From the NCBI GenBank assembly GCA_964528705.1, contig CAZGUW010000001.1, forward strand, positions 7,015 through 71,014: a DNA stretch of 64,000 nt, given 5' to 3'. This DNA comes from SLRI01 sp964528705 (lineage in GTDB: Bacteria; Pseudomonadota; Alphaproteobacteria; Geminicoccales; Geminicoccaceae). Under the pieces are notes generated by a model. That model saw only the letters and a program-made list of their open reading frames with translations. It did not search any database and had not been told where the DNA came from. Below are positions 10,306-17,995 of the stretch, one piece after another; positions within the stretch are counted from its first letter, which is position 1, and the number at the start of each line of letters is the position of its first letter. The translations under genes were made by a program, and so were the position numbers.

Positions 10306-11694
10306 TCAGGCGGCCGCCTTGATGTTCTGGTTGAGGCTGAAGAAGTTGGACGGATCGTATTTCCGCTTCAGCTCGGCGAGGCGCTCGTAATTGCCGCCGA
10401 AGGCGGCGCGGACGACGTCCTGGCTCTCCTCGGAGAGGAAGTTCAAGAGAAAGCCGCCGCTCGAGAAGGGCTGCATGGCGTCCCACGCGGCCCGCGCCCA
10501 GTCGGTCTGGGCGGAGTCCTCGGCCGGGTCCGTCCATTGCGCCATGAAGCCGATGTCGTACTCGGCCTGGCGCTGGGCGAAGGCGGTCTCGGCCTCGCCG
10601 ACGGCGCTGGCCGCCCCGGCATAGAGCTCGACCACGACGGCGGAGAGCGGCGAGGTCATGCGGTTCGCGTGCTCGACGATGATGTCGATCGCGGCGTCGT
10701 CGAGGGCCCTGACGAAGGTCGACTTCCAGTAGTTGCGCGTGCCGTCCTGGAAGGCGTCGTCGAGCATCGACTGCATGGCGGGGAAAGGCATTGGCTGGAC
10801 GGCATCCATGAGCGGGCTGCCGAACTGCCTGAGCGGCGCCACCACCCGCTCGCCCTCCGCCATGTCGCCGCACCAGCAGGGGATGACGGCGATGGCCGGA
10901 TGGCCGTCGGGCGTGCTCATCAGAGCGGCATAGGTGGTGAGCTCGAGCGGTGCCGTCTTCATGAAGTCGCGATAATGGCGAAGCACGGCGCCTGCCTGGT
11001 CACGGGCATGGACGATCAGCCCGCCGAGCACGGTGTGCACCGGATGCGCCCGAAAGGTGAACGCGGTGACGATGCCGAAATTGCCGCCGCCACCCCTGAG
11101 CCCCCAGAAGAGGTCGGCATGCTCCGTGGCGCTGACCGTCCGCCGCTCGCCTTCGGCGTCGACCAGCTCGAAGGCCAGCACGTTGTCGCAGGTGAAGCCG
11201 TGCTTGCGCACCAGCCAGCCGACCCCGCCGCCGAGCGCGAGCCCGGCAATGCCGGTCTTCGACACCACCCCGGCCGGCACGGCGAGGCCATGGAGGTGCG
11301 TCTCGCGGTCGACATCGCCGAGCGTGGCCCCGCCCTGGACGCGCACGGTGCGGGCAGCCGCATCGACCAGCACGCCACGCATCAACGAAAGATCGACGAC
11401 CAGCCCGCCGTCACAGAGCCCCCTCCCCGCCACATTGTGGCCGCCGCCGCGCACCGCGATCAGCAGGTCGTGCTCCCGTGCGAACCTCACCGCCGCCATG
11501 ACGTCCGCCGTGCCGAGCGGCCGGACGATCAGGCCCGGATACCGGTCGATCATGGCGTTCCAGATCCGCCGGGCGGACTCGTAACCGGCGTCGGATGGTC
11601 GGATCACCTGCCCGGCGAGGCCGGCAGCAAAAGCATCGATGGCATCCGCCTCGATCGCGACGCCGCTTTTGTTCACGAGCCCGGTGGCCGACAT
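10306..11694 (-). CDS. FAD-linked oxidoreductase, berberine-bridge-enzyme family
   Basis: This 462-residue flavoprotein oxidises an unknown alcohol or sugar. The PCMH-type FAD-binding half contains VRGGGHNVAGRG, whose His normally carries covalent FAD, and the GIAGLALGGGVGWL and GLRGGGGNFGIVT loops. The C-terminus NFFSLNQNI is the berberine-bridge (BBE) signature. No signal peptide was seen, so it is likely cytoplasmic. GAGGAAG precedes the ATG at 11694. It lies upstream of the regulator and GNAT genes on the same strand and may be their target. The substrate is unknown. Confidence 0.93.
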   Translation of the reverse strand: MSATGLVNKSGVAIEADAIDAFAAGLAGQVIRPSDAGYESARRIWNAMIDRYPGLIVRPLGTADVMAAVRFAREHDLLIAVRGGGHNVAGRGLCDGGLVVDLSLMRGVLVDAAARTVRVQGGATLGDVDRETHLHGLAVPAGVVSKTGIAGLALGGGVGWLVRKHGFTCDNVLAFELVDAEGERRTVSATEHADLFWGLRGGGGNFGIVTAFTFRAHPVHTVLGGLIVHARDQAGAVLRHYRDFMKTAPLELTTYAALMSTPDGHPAIAVIPCWCGDMAEGERVVAPLRQFGSPLMDAVQPMPFPAMQSMLDDAFQDGTRNYWKSTFVRALDDAAIDIIVEHANRMTSPLSAVVVELYAGAASAVGEAETAFAQRQAEYDIGFMAQWTDPAEDSAQTDWARAAWDAMQPFSSGGFLLNFLSEESQDVVRAAFGGNYERLAELKRKYDPSNFFSLNQNIKAAA

Positions 11695-12063
11695 GGTTTC
11701 TCTTCCTCCCGCTGCTGCTCTGTCGCCAACACCAGAGCAATCTAGCAGATGGAGAGACCCCAGTGGAGCCGGGCACTATCCTCGAGCTGCGATTGACAGC
11801 TCCCGATGGATGGGCGACATTGGTTGAATGTCTGCCATACTTATCCCGCACCCGGAATCAGCGACGAGGTTCTGTCCTATCGCAGGACATTGACCCCCGG
11901 CCGGCCGCGTCGCGCCCCGGTCGTGGGGCATCGGTGATCCGGCCCACGAGTGGGATCACCCGGGTCGCGACGTTCACATCAGCATACAAGTCGAGACATT
12001 GATCCGGCAGTAGCCGCGGCGGGAACCGTCGCTGCGGCCATGCCTTGCACGGAGGTCCAGAAA
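11695..12063. other. 369-base divergent gap between the FAD oxidase and rnk
   Basis: No gene is seen. A consensus -35 TTGACA (11793-11798) is followed after 17 bases by a poor -10 GACATT (11816-11821), pointing toward rnk. A small hairpin GTCCT/AGGAC lies near 11875-11890. GTGATC and GATCAC, with CCA/TGG, form an imperfect stem near 11935-11960. None is strong enough for a firm call. Confidence 0.3.
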
Positions 12064-12504
12064 ATGGCCACTGAACAGAAGAAACACCCCAAGCCGACCG
12101 TCACCCTGACACAGTCGGACTACGACAGCCTGACCGGCATGGCCCGGACCACCAGAGGCGAAGTCGCCGAGCAGCTGTTCGAGGAGCTCGAGCGGGCACG
12201 CGTCGTGCCCGACCACAAGCTGCGTCCGGGCATCGTCCGGATGGGCTCGACGCTGCGCTTTGCCACCGACAGCGGCGAATCCCGCGAGGTGACGCTGGTC
12301 TACCCGGGCGAAGCCGACATCGCTGCCGGCAAGGTCTCGGTCCTTACCCCGATCGGTGCCGCCCTCATCGGCCTCGCCTCCGGGCAGTCGATCGATTGGG
12401 TCACCCGCGACGGGAGCCGACGGCGGCTGACCATCGAGAGCGTTCTGGAGGATCGGCCCGTGCCGGGGGGACCGTCGGCGGCGGCCATCCAGCCGGCCCC
12501 CTGA
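12064..12504 (+). CDS. rnk: Rnk-type nucleoside diphosphate kinase regulator (GreA/GreB C-terminal fold)
   Basis: This 146-residue protein has a short N-terminal helical region and a GreA/GreB-type C-terminal domain. Rnk proteins bind RNA polymerase near the secondary channel and were found as regulators of nucleoside diphosphate kinase. Family features are PTVTLTQSDYDSL near the start, the segment from RMGSTLRFATDS into the VTLVYPGEAD strand, and VSVLTPIGAALIGLASGQSI. The ATG at 12064 is preceded by CGGAGG at ideal spacing. The C-terminal proline-rich tail is longer than in E. coli Rnk. Confidence 0.9.
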   Translation: MATEQKKHPKPTVTLTQSDYDSLTGMARTTRGEVAEQLFEELERARVVPDHKLRPGIVRMGSTLRFATDSGESREVTLVYPGEADIAAGKVSVLTPIGAALIGLASGQSIDWVTRDGSRRRLTIESVLEDRPVPGGPSAAAIQPAP

Positions 12505-12659
12505 CGCGGGCCCCTGCTGCCTCGGGATGTTCGAGCCGCTGGCGTCGTGTGAACAGCTCGTGGTGCTTCGTGCCTTCTGTCACGTCCACGGCTCCGGCCG
12601 GCTCCCGTGCTCTGCGCTTTCTCTTTCGGCCGCGCTCCCGCAAAGTGCGCCTTTTGGCG

Positions 12660-12688
12660 GGAACGCGTTCCGGCTCGGCACGAGCCGG
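12660..12688. promoter_or_regulatory. Two abutting inverted repeats upstream of the isochorismatase-like gene
   Basis: GGAACGCGTTCC (12660-12671) is a perfect 12-base palindrome. It overlaps by two bases CCGGCTCG-GCA-CGAGCCGG (12670-12688), an 8-bp hairpin with a 3-base loop. Together they end 47 bases before the ATG at 12736. An operator next to a 5'-UTR hairpin is plausible. No regulator gene is adjacent. Confidence 0.45.
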
Positions 12689-12735
12689 GGCGGCACTCCT
12701 GGGAATCAGGGAAGCCACGCAGCGGAGGGACGTCG

Positions 12736-13407
12736 ATGCAGGCCTATGTCTATGGCGAGCAACGGGAGTTGCCCGGCGGGTTCGAGGCCTTCGCCGATCG
12801 CGCGGCCAGTGCGATCATCTCCATCGACATGCACCAGGGGCATCTGGCCGACACGCCGGACTGCCCCTGCCCGGCGCCGCGGGCGCGGGAGATCGTGGGG
12901 CCGATCGACGCCTTCCACGACGCGGCGCGCCGGCTCGGCGTGCCGGTCATCCATGTCCGCACCGTGCTGCGGCAGGGCGGCGTCGACGACGTGCGGGGCG
13001 GCCGGGCCGCCTGGCGGCTGGTCTTCCCGCTCCATGTGGGCAGTATCCCGAACGCCGACGAACATGCGATCGAGGGCAGCCGCTGGACCCGCTTCGTCAC
13101 CCGCGTCGAGCCCGAGGACCTGCTGATCGAGACGAAGAAGCGCCTCTCGGTCTTCTACCCGACCGACCTCGACTTCCTCTTGCGCAATCTCCGGGTCGGC
13201 ACGGTGATCCTCAATGGCGGCTTCACCGACTGCTGCGTGCTGAACGCCGCCTTCGATGCCAGCAACCGCGACTATCGTGTCGTCGTATTGCGCGACCTCG
13301 TGCGCGGCACCAATCCCGAGATGGAGGACGCGGCGTTGAAGATGGTCTCGCTCCATCTGGGTCTCGTCATGGACGCGGCCGACCTGCTCGCCGCGTGGCG
13401 GTCGTAG
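12736..13407 (+). CDS. Isochorismatase-like cysteine hydrolase
   Basis: This 223-residue protein belongs to the cysteine hydrolase superfamily (isochorismatase, nicotinamidase, ureidoacrylate and biuret hydrolases). The triad is visible: Asp31 in IISIDMHQGH, a Lys in ETKKRLSVF (135 most likely) and a Cys in FTDCCVLNAAFD (167 most likely). The first 20 residues are an unusual extension before the core strand. GGAGGG precedes the ATG at 12736. A methyltransferase gene follows after 77 bases on the same strand. The amide substrate cannot be told from sequence. Confidence 0.92.
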   Translation: MQAYVYGEQRELPGGFEAFADRAASAIISIDMHQGHLADTPDCPCPAPRAREIVGPIDAFHDAARRLGVPVIHVRTVLRQGGVDDVRGGRAAWRLVFPLHVGSIPNADEHAIEGSRWTRFVTRVEPEDLLIETKKRLSVFYPTDLDFLLRNLRVGTVILNGGFTDCCVLNAAFDASNRDYRVVVLRDLVRGTNPEMEDAALKMVSLHLGLVMDAADLLAAWRS

Positions 13408-13484
13408 GCGCGGCGGGCGGATTTCGCCCCCCCGCACGCGATCGGCTACAAGGAAACCCGGCCCAATCGAAACGGGAGGGTTCG

Positions 13485-14219
13485 ATGCCGGGCATGACCT
13501 ACGACGACGAAGCGGCCGAGCGGCTGGAGGCGGTCTACCGGTGCGCCGACATGGTCGCCCAGCGGCGGGAGACGCTCCGCCGGCTGGCGCTCCGCCCGGG
13601 CGAGCGGGTGCTCGACATCGGCAGCGGGCCGGGGTTCCTCTGCGGCGAAATGGCCGACATCGTCGGGCCCTCGGGAGCGGTGCACGGCGTCGACATCTCG
13701 GCCGACATGGTGCGGCGGGCGAAGGCGCGCAACGCGCGCGACTGGCTCGGCTATGACGAGGGTGACGCGCAGGCATTGCCGTGCGAGGCTGGTGCCTTCG
13801 ATGCGGTGGTGAGCACGCAGGTGGCCGAGTACCTGCCCGACATCGCGCTGTTCTGCGCCGAGACGTGCCGCGTGCTGCGGCCCGGCGGGCGGGGCCTGAT
13901 CCTCGCCACCGACTGGGAGACGGTCGCCTGGCACTCCGACGATCCGGCGCGAATGCGCCGCGTGCTCGACGCCTTCCGGCCGCATTGCGCGGACCCCGTG
14001 CTGCCGCGCAGCCTCGTGCCGCAGCTGCGGCAGGCGGGGCTGCAGGTGACGGATGTCGGTGTCTTCGCGATCGTCAACACGTCCTGGGACGAGGCGAGCT
14101 ACAGCCGGCACGCAGCGCCCTTCATGGCCGCCTATGTGCGCTCGCAAGGCAGCCTGCCGGAGGCCGAGCTCGAGGCCTGGGAGGCGGAGCTCGGGGCCCT
14201 GGGCCGTGCGGGCCGGTAA
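13485..14219 (+). CDS. Class I SAM-dependent methyltransferase (UbiE/COQ5-like)
   Basis: This 244-residue protein has the SAM-binding glycine motif VLDIGSGPGFL, the acidic loop HGVDISADMV, and motif LRPGGRGLILATDW. The order fits small-molecule Methyltransf_11 enzymes. GGGAGGG precedes the ATG at 13485. The much longer open frame upstream is antisense or alternative-frame noise over the hydrolase gene. It shares a strand with the isochorismatase-like gene and may form an operon with it. The acceptor substrate is unknown. Confidence 0.9.
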   Translation: MPGMTYDDEAAERLEAVYRCADMVAQRRETLRRLALRPGERVLDIGSGPGFLCGEMADIVGPSGAVHGVDISADMVRRAKARNARDWLGYDEGDAQALPCEAGAFDAVVSTQVAEYLPDIALFCAETCRVLRPGGRGLILATDWETVAWHSDDPARMRRVLDAFRPHCADPVLPRSLVPQLRQAGLQVTDVGVFAIVNTSWDEASYSRHAAPFMAAYVRSQGSLPEAELEAWEAELGALGRAGR

Positions 14220-14298
14220 TGGTTCACCTCCTGCCGCCTGATCTTCGAGTTCTCCCGGCCGGGCTGAGCCGGCGCCCGATGCATCATGGCGCCGCGCG

Positions 14299-14682
14299 TT
14301 GATCAGGCTGCCGCCGGTCCGGCGCTCCCTCTGGCTGCTGCTCGGGCTCGTCTCTGTCGCCGTGGCCGTCGTCGGGATCTTCCTGCCGCTGGTGCCGACC
14401 ACGCCGCTCCTGCTGCTCGCGGCCTTCTGCTTCGCGCGCAGCTCCGACCGGCTCCTGCGCTGGCTGCACGAGCATCCGCGCTTCGGGCCGGCGCTGGTGG
14501 ACTGGGCCGAGCACCGGGCGATCGCCCGGCGGGCCAAGGTCATGGCGGTGCTGGCGATGGCGGCGGCGGTCGCCCTGGCACTCGGGCTCGGCGCACCTGC
14601 CTGGGTCGTGCTGGTGCAGATCGTGGTGTTGGTGCCGGTCGCGGCCTTCATCGTCACGCGGCCGGAGGGGCCCGGCGGCTGA
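14299..14682 (+). CDS. DUF454 (YbaN family) small inner-membrane protein
   Basis: This protein of about 127 residues has the YbaN-type N-terminal hairpin of membrane helices with GIFLPLVPTTPLLLLAAFCFARSS, the family hallmark, then a short cytoplasmic loop (LRWLHEHPRFGP) and two more helices. The role is unknown. The start is TTG at 14299. No in-frame ATG exists nearby and the ribosome site is weak, so the start is uncertain. It converges with the DUF924 gene. Confidence 0.82.
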   Translation: MIRLPPVRRSLWLLLGLVSVAVAVVGIFLPLVPTTPLLLLAAFCFARSSDRLLRWLHEHPRFGPALVDWAEHRAIARRAKVMAVLAMAAAVALALGLGAPAWVVLVQIVVLVPVAAFIVTRPEGPGG

Positions 14683-14762
14683 GCAGCGGCCGCTCGCGCC
14701 ATCCGGTGGCGTCGTCGACGACCTGCCGAAAGAGCTCGTCGCCCCCAGCCCCGGCCTTAAGG

Positions 14763-15401
14763 TCAGGGCTCCACCTTGCGCACATGCGGGAAGTCGCCCC
14801 TGGCGATGTAGGCCTCTTCCGCCGGGGATGAGGGGCGGCCCAGGATCGGGTTGCGGTGGGGGTGCCGGCCGAAGGTCCTGATGATCTCGCGAACCCGTGC
14901 GTGCTGCGACCTGAAACGCTCGCCCAGGGGTGCCAGCGCCTCGGGCATGCGGCTGATGATGCCCTCGACGACACCCCCCAGCCGCTCCATGCGCTCGATG
15001 TGGTCCGGCCCCTCGCAATGCGCGATGGCGATCACGTAGAAGCTCTGCTCCCAGGGCTCGAGGACGTCGAAATGGCCGTTTGCGAGCCCCTCGAGCGCCA
15101 GGCGTGCGGCCTTGATGTCCTGGGCGTAGGCAGCCGGCGTGTCGCGCCAGAGCGAGCGCGGGAACTGGTCGAGCGCTACCAGCAGCGCCAGCCGCCCGCG
15201 CGGCGTCGTCGCCCAGTGGTCCAGCCTGCCGGTCGCAGCCGCCAGCGTCAGGCCGGCGAAGCGCTCGATGATCGCCGCGTCCATGCCGCCCTGCATGCGC
15301 TCCTCCCAGAACCGGCCATGCGTCTGGAGGTCGTGCTGATGGCCCGTCGCCGGGAACCAGAAGTCGAGCACGTCCGCCGGCTCGAAGGCATGCTGCTCCA
15401 T
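14763..15401 (-). CDS. DUF924 family protein
   Basis: This 212-residue soluble protein has the DUF924 fingerprint: VLDFWFPA near the start, ALLVALDQFPRSLWRDTPAAYAQD in the middle, LMLLPW-like FYVIAIAHCEG, then IRTFGRHPHRNPILGR and EEAYIARGDFPH at the end. The fold resembles TPR helices and the function is unknown. The ATG at 15401 has GGGAGACG upstream. A longer in-frame ATG at 15503 overlaps the divergent promoter region and was rejected. Confidence 0.9.
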   Translation of the reverse strand: MEQHAFEPADVLDFWFPATGHQHDLQTHGRFWEERMQGGMDAAIIERFAGLTLAAATGRLDHWATTPRGRLALLVALDQFPRSLWRDTPAAYAQDIKAARLALEGLANGHFDVLEPWEQSFYVIAIAHCEGPDHIERMERLGGVVEGIISRMPEALAPLGERFRSQHARVREIIRTFGRHPHRNPILGRPSSPAEEAYIARGDFPHVRKVEP

Positions 15402-15508
15402 GGTCGTCTCCCTGCCCTGATCGCCGTCCCGAAGAAAGCACGGGCCCGGCCGAACGTCCCGGACAATGCGACATGGCGGTCGGGATCGGGTTCCGTTAGG
15501 CATGTCCC

Positions 15509-17266
15509 ATGGATGCCGAACGCACGACCCGTCGCCTCGCGGCCATCCTCGTCGCGGATGTGGTCGGCTACTCGCGCCTCATGGCCGAGGATGAGACCGC
15601 GGCGCTGGCAGCGCTGAACCGGCACCGCATGGACGAGTTCGACCCGGCCGTGGCGCGGCACAACGGCCGGATCGTCAAGCTGATGGGCGACGGCACGCTC
15701 GTCGAGTTCAGGAGCGTCGTCGACGCCGTCGCCTGCGCCGTCGCCATCCAGACCGCCGCCGCGGCGCCCGGCAACAGCCCGGCCATGCCCCTGCGCATCG
15801 GGGTCAATCTAGGCGACATCATCATCCAGGGCGACGACATCTACGGCGACGGCGTGAACATCGCAGCCCGCCTGGAGCCGCTGGCGGCACCCGGCGGGGT
15901 GTGCATCTCGTCGGTCGTCAACGAGAGCCTGCGCGATCGCGTCGACACCGTCTTCGTCGACGGCGGCGAGGTTGCGGTCAAGAACATCGCCCGGCCGGTC
16001 AGGGTCTGGCACTGGCATCCAAAGGACGGAACGGTGCCGGCGGCCGCCGTGGCCCCGCCCGCACGGGCCAGCGAGGGCCGGTCGATCGCGGTCCTGGCGT
16101 TCGCCAACATGTCGGGCGACGCCGCGCAGGAATATTTCTCCGACGGCATCGCCGAGGACATCATCACCGATCTGAGCAAGGTGGCGGGGCTCCTGGTGAT
16201 CGCCCGCAATTCCAGCTTCGCCTACAAGGGGAAGTCCGTCGATCTGCGCGAGGTCGGCCGCGAGCTTGGCGTCGGCCACGTGCTCGAAGGCAGCGTGCGC
16301 CGTGCCGGCGGTCGGGTGCGCATCACGGCGCAGCTGATCGACACCGTCACCGGCGGCCATCTCTGGGCCGACCGCTACGACCGCGAGCTCACCGATGTCT
16401 TCGCCGTCCAGGACGAGGTCACGCTGAAGATCGTGGAAGCCCTCAAGGTCAGGCTCTCGCCCGCCGAAAGGGCGGACATCGCCGCCACCGGCACGACCAG
16501 CCTGGAGGCGCATGACAGTTTCCTGCGCATGCGCAACCTGATCTTCTCGCCGGGCCTGACACCCGCCCTCTGGCAGCGCGGCATTGCCGAGGGGCTGCGC
16601 GCCATCGAGCTGGACCCGGCCTACGTGCAGGCCCGCGCACTCACCTCGATCTGCCACTGGCTGGACTTCCACAACGGCTGGTCGGGCAATCCGCCGGAGG
16701 TCGTGGCGGCCAGGGCCCAGGCGCTTGCCGATCGCGCCATCGAGCTCGATCCGGCGGACCCGTTCGCCAACCATGCGATCGCCGTGGCAGCGAGATGGCA
16801 GGGCGACTACGACCGCGCGGCCGAGGCCATCGACCGGACGCTGGCGAAGAACCCCGACTATGCGCTCGGCCTCTTCACCCGCAGCGAAATAGCGCTGGCG
16901 GCGGGGCGGCACACCGATGCCATCGCCGATCTCGAGCACGCCACGCGCGTCGATCCCGCCTGGTCCCACCAGTATCTGCAGAACATGGGCATGGCGCATC
17001 TGCTGCTCGGCCATGTCGAGACCGCCGCGCTGATCTTCCGCGAGCGCCTGCTCCTGGCCAGGGACACCGATATCGGCCGTGCCTGGCTGGCCTCGGCGCT
17101 CGGCCATCTGGGCGAGATCGAGGAGGCACGGCGCATGTGGGCCGAGCTGCTCGAGATCAACCCGTCCTTCTCGATCGAGCAGCGTCTGGCACGGCAGAAA
17201 TTCGCGCGGCAGGCCGATACCGACCAGGTGATGGCGGGCCTGGCCAGGGCGGGGCTGCCCGGCTGA
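15509..17266 (+). CDS. Class III adenylate/guanylate cyclase with TolB-like and TPR domains
   Basis: This 585-residue signalling protein has an N-terminal class III cyclase domain (about 8-170) with metal-binding Asp17 in LVADVVGYSRL and Asp61 in LMGDGTLVEF, plus GVNLGDI and DGVNIAARLE. A FlgO/TolB-N-like domain follows (RSIAVLAFANMSGD through HVLEGSVRRAGGRVRITAQLI, about 191-290). TPR-type helices run from about 360 to the end. This architecture is common and amplified in rhizobia and related alphaproteobacteria. No membrane helix is seen. The input signal and the cAMP/cGMP choice are unknown. Confidence 0.92.
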   Translation: MDAERTTRRLAAILVADVVGYSRLMAEDETAALAALNRHRMDEFDPAVARHNGRIVKLMGDGTLVEFRSVVDAVACAVAIQTAAAAPGNSPAMPLRIGVNLGDIIIQGDDIYGDGVNIAARLEPLAAPGGVCISSVVNESLRDRVDTVFVDGGEVAVKNIARPVRVWHWHPKDGTVPAAAVAPPARASEGRSIAVLAFANMSGDAAQEYFSDGIAEDIITDLSKVAGLLVIARNSSFAYKGKSVDLREVGRELGVGHVLEGSVRRAGGRVRITAQLIDTVTGGHLWADRYDRELTDVFAVQDEVTLKIVEALKVRLSPAERADIAATGTTSLEAHDSFLRMRNLIFSPGLTPALWQRGIAEGLRAIELDPAYVQARALTSICHWLDFHNGWSGNPPEVVAARAQALADRAIELDPADPFANHAIAVAARWQGDYDRAAEAIDRTLAKNPDYALGLFTRSEIALAAGRHTDAIADLEHATRVDPAWSHQYLQNMGMAHLLLGHVETAALIFRERLLLARDTDIGRAWLASALGHLGEIEEARRMWAELLEINPSFSIEQRLARQKFARQADTDQVMAGLARAGLPG

Positions 17267-17322
17267 AAAGCACCGTTGCCGTAACCAACGCGAGAACTGT
17301 CCCGGCCCTTTGAAAGCATCAA

Positions 17323-17350
17323 TTGACACCGCCATGGACGCCCCCATAAC
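17323..17350 (+). promoter_or_regulatory. Sigma-70-type promoter of the DUF3015 gene
   Basis: A perfect -35 TTGACA (17323-17328) is followed after 16 bases by CATAAC (17345-17350, four of six consensus bases). The predicted start near 17357 leaves a short leader containing small inverted repeats (CTGGC/GCCAG and TTGCC/GGCAA) before the ribosome site. Confidence 0.5.
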
Positions 17351-17385
17351 TGGCGGTTGCCAGACGGCAATATATGGAGATGACC

Positions 17386-17880
17386 ATGACCAAGATCGTA
17401 CTCCCGGTTCTCCTGGGAATTGGGCTGACCATAGGCCTCGCTCAGGTGCAGGATGTTCGCGCCGACAGCACGGGCTGCGGTCTCGGCACGACCGTCTGGA
17501 AGGGCGAGTCCGGGGTCGGCCCTCAGGTCCTGGCGGTCACCACCAACGGCACGTCGGGCAACCAGACCTTCGGCATCACCTCCGGCACGCTCGGCTGCGA
17601 GCAGAACGCCACGATCGCCTCGGTCGAGGTCCGCAACCTGACCGTCGCCAATCTCGACAACCTGGCCACCGACATGGCCCGGGGCGAGGGCGAGACGCTG
17701 ACCTCGCTGGCGACCGCCATGCAGGTCGAGCCCCAGGACCAGCCGGTCCTCTTCGCCGCCTTCCAGGAGAACTTCACGCGGATCTTCCCGTCCGACGACA
17801 CGTCGGCCGAGCACGTCCTCGTCACCATGCGCGAGGTGATGACCGAGAACGACGTGCTGGTGCGCTACGTCGACGTCTGA
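17386..17880 (+). CDS. DUF3015 family secreted protein
   Basis: This 164-residue protein has a clear signal peptide (MTKIVLPVLLGIGLTIG with V-R-A before D-S-T-G-C-G) and the DUF3015 mature domain: GCGLGTTVWKG, a TSGTLGCEQNA segment with paired cysteines, then FAAFQENFTRIFPS. The family is periplasmic or exported, with no known role. Three ATGs cluster at 17374, 17380 and 17386. GGAG at 17376-17379 has correct spacing only for 17386. It is flanked by its own promoter and terminator, so it is monocistronic. Confidence 0.88.
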   Translation: MTKIVLPVLLGIGLTIGLAQVQDVRADSTGCGLGTTVWKGESGVGPQVLAVTTNGTSGNQTFGITSGTLGCEQNATIASVEVRNLTVANLDNLATDMARGEGETLTSLATAMQVEPQDQPVLFAAFQENFTRIFPSDDTSAEHVLVTMREVMTENDVLVRYVDV

Positions 17881-17943
17881 AACCCTTCGCCAGCCATAGC
17901 CCGGCATCCGGCGGCTTCCCCGGCTGCCGGGCTCGGCAAACAC

Positions 17944-17982
17944 GGGCCGGACCGGGCGTCATCGGTCCGGCCCGATGCTTTT
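17944..17982 (+). terminator. Terminator hairpin after the DUF3015 gene
   Basis: GGGCCGGACCG (17944-17954) and CGGTCCGGCCC (17963-17973) form a perfect 11-bp stem with an 8-base loop, followed by GATGCTTTT. The T-run is displaced by five bases and short. It ends 14 bases before the next ATG, so it also forms part of the next gene's leader. Confidence 0.65.
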
Positions 17983-17995
17983 CGGTAGCCCGCAC

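Noticed and set aside
11816..12001. Three GACATTG copies in the FAD oxidase - rnk gap
   Set aside because: A 7-base string three times in 369 bases with irregular spacing is weak, and no partner regulator is near.
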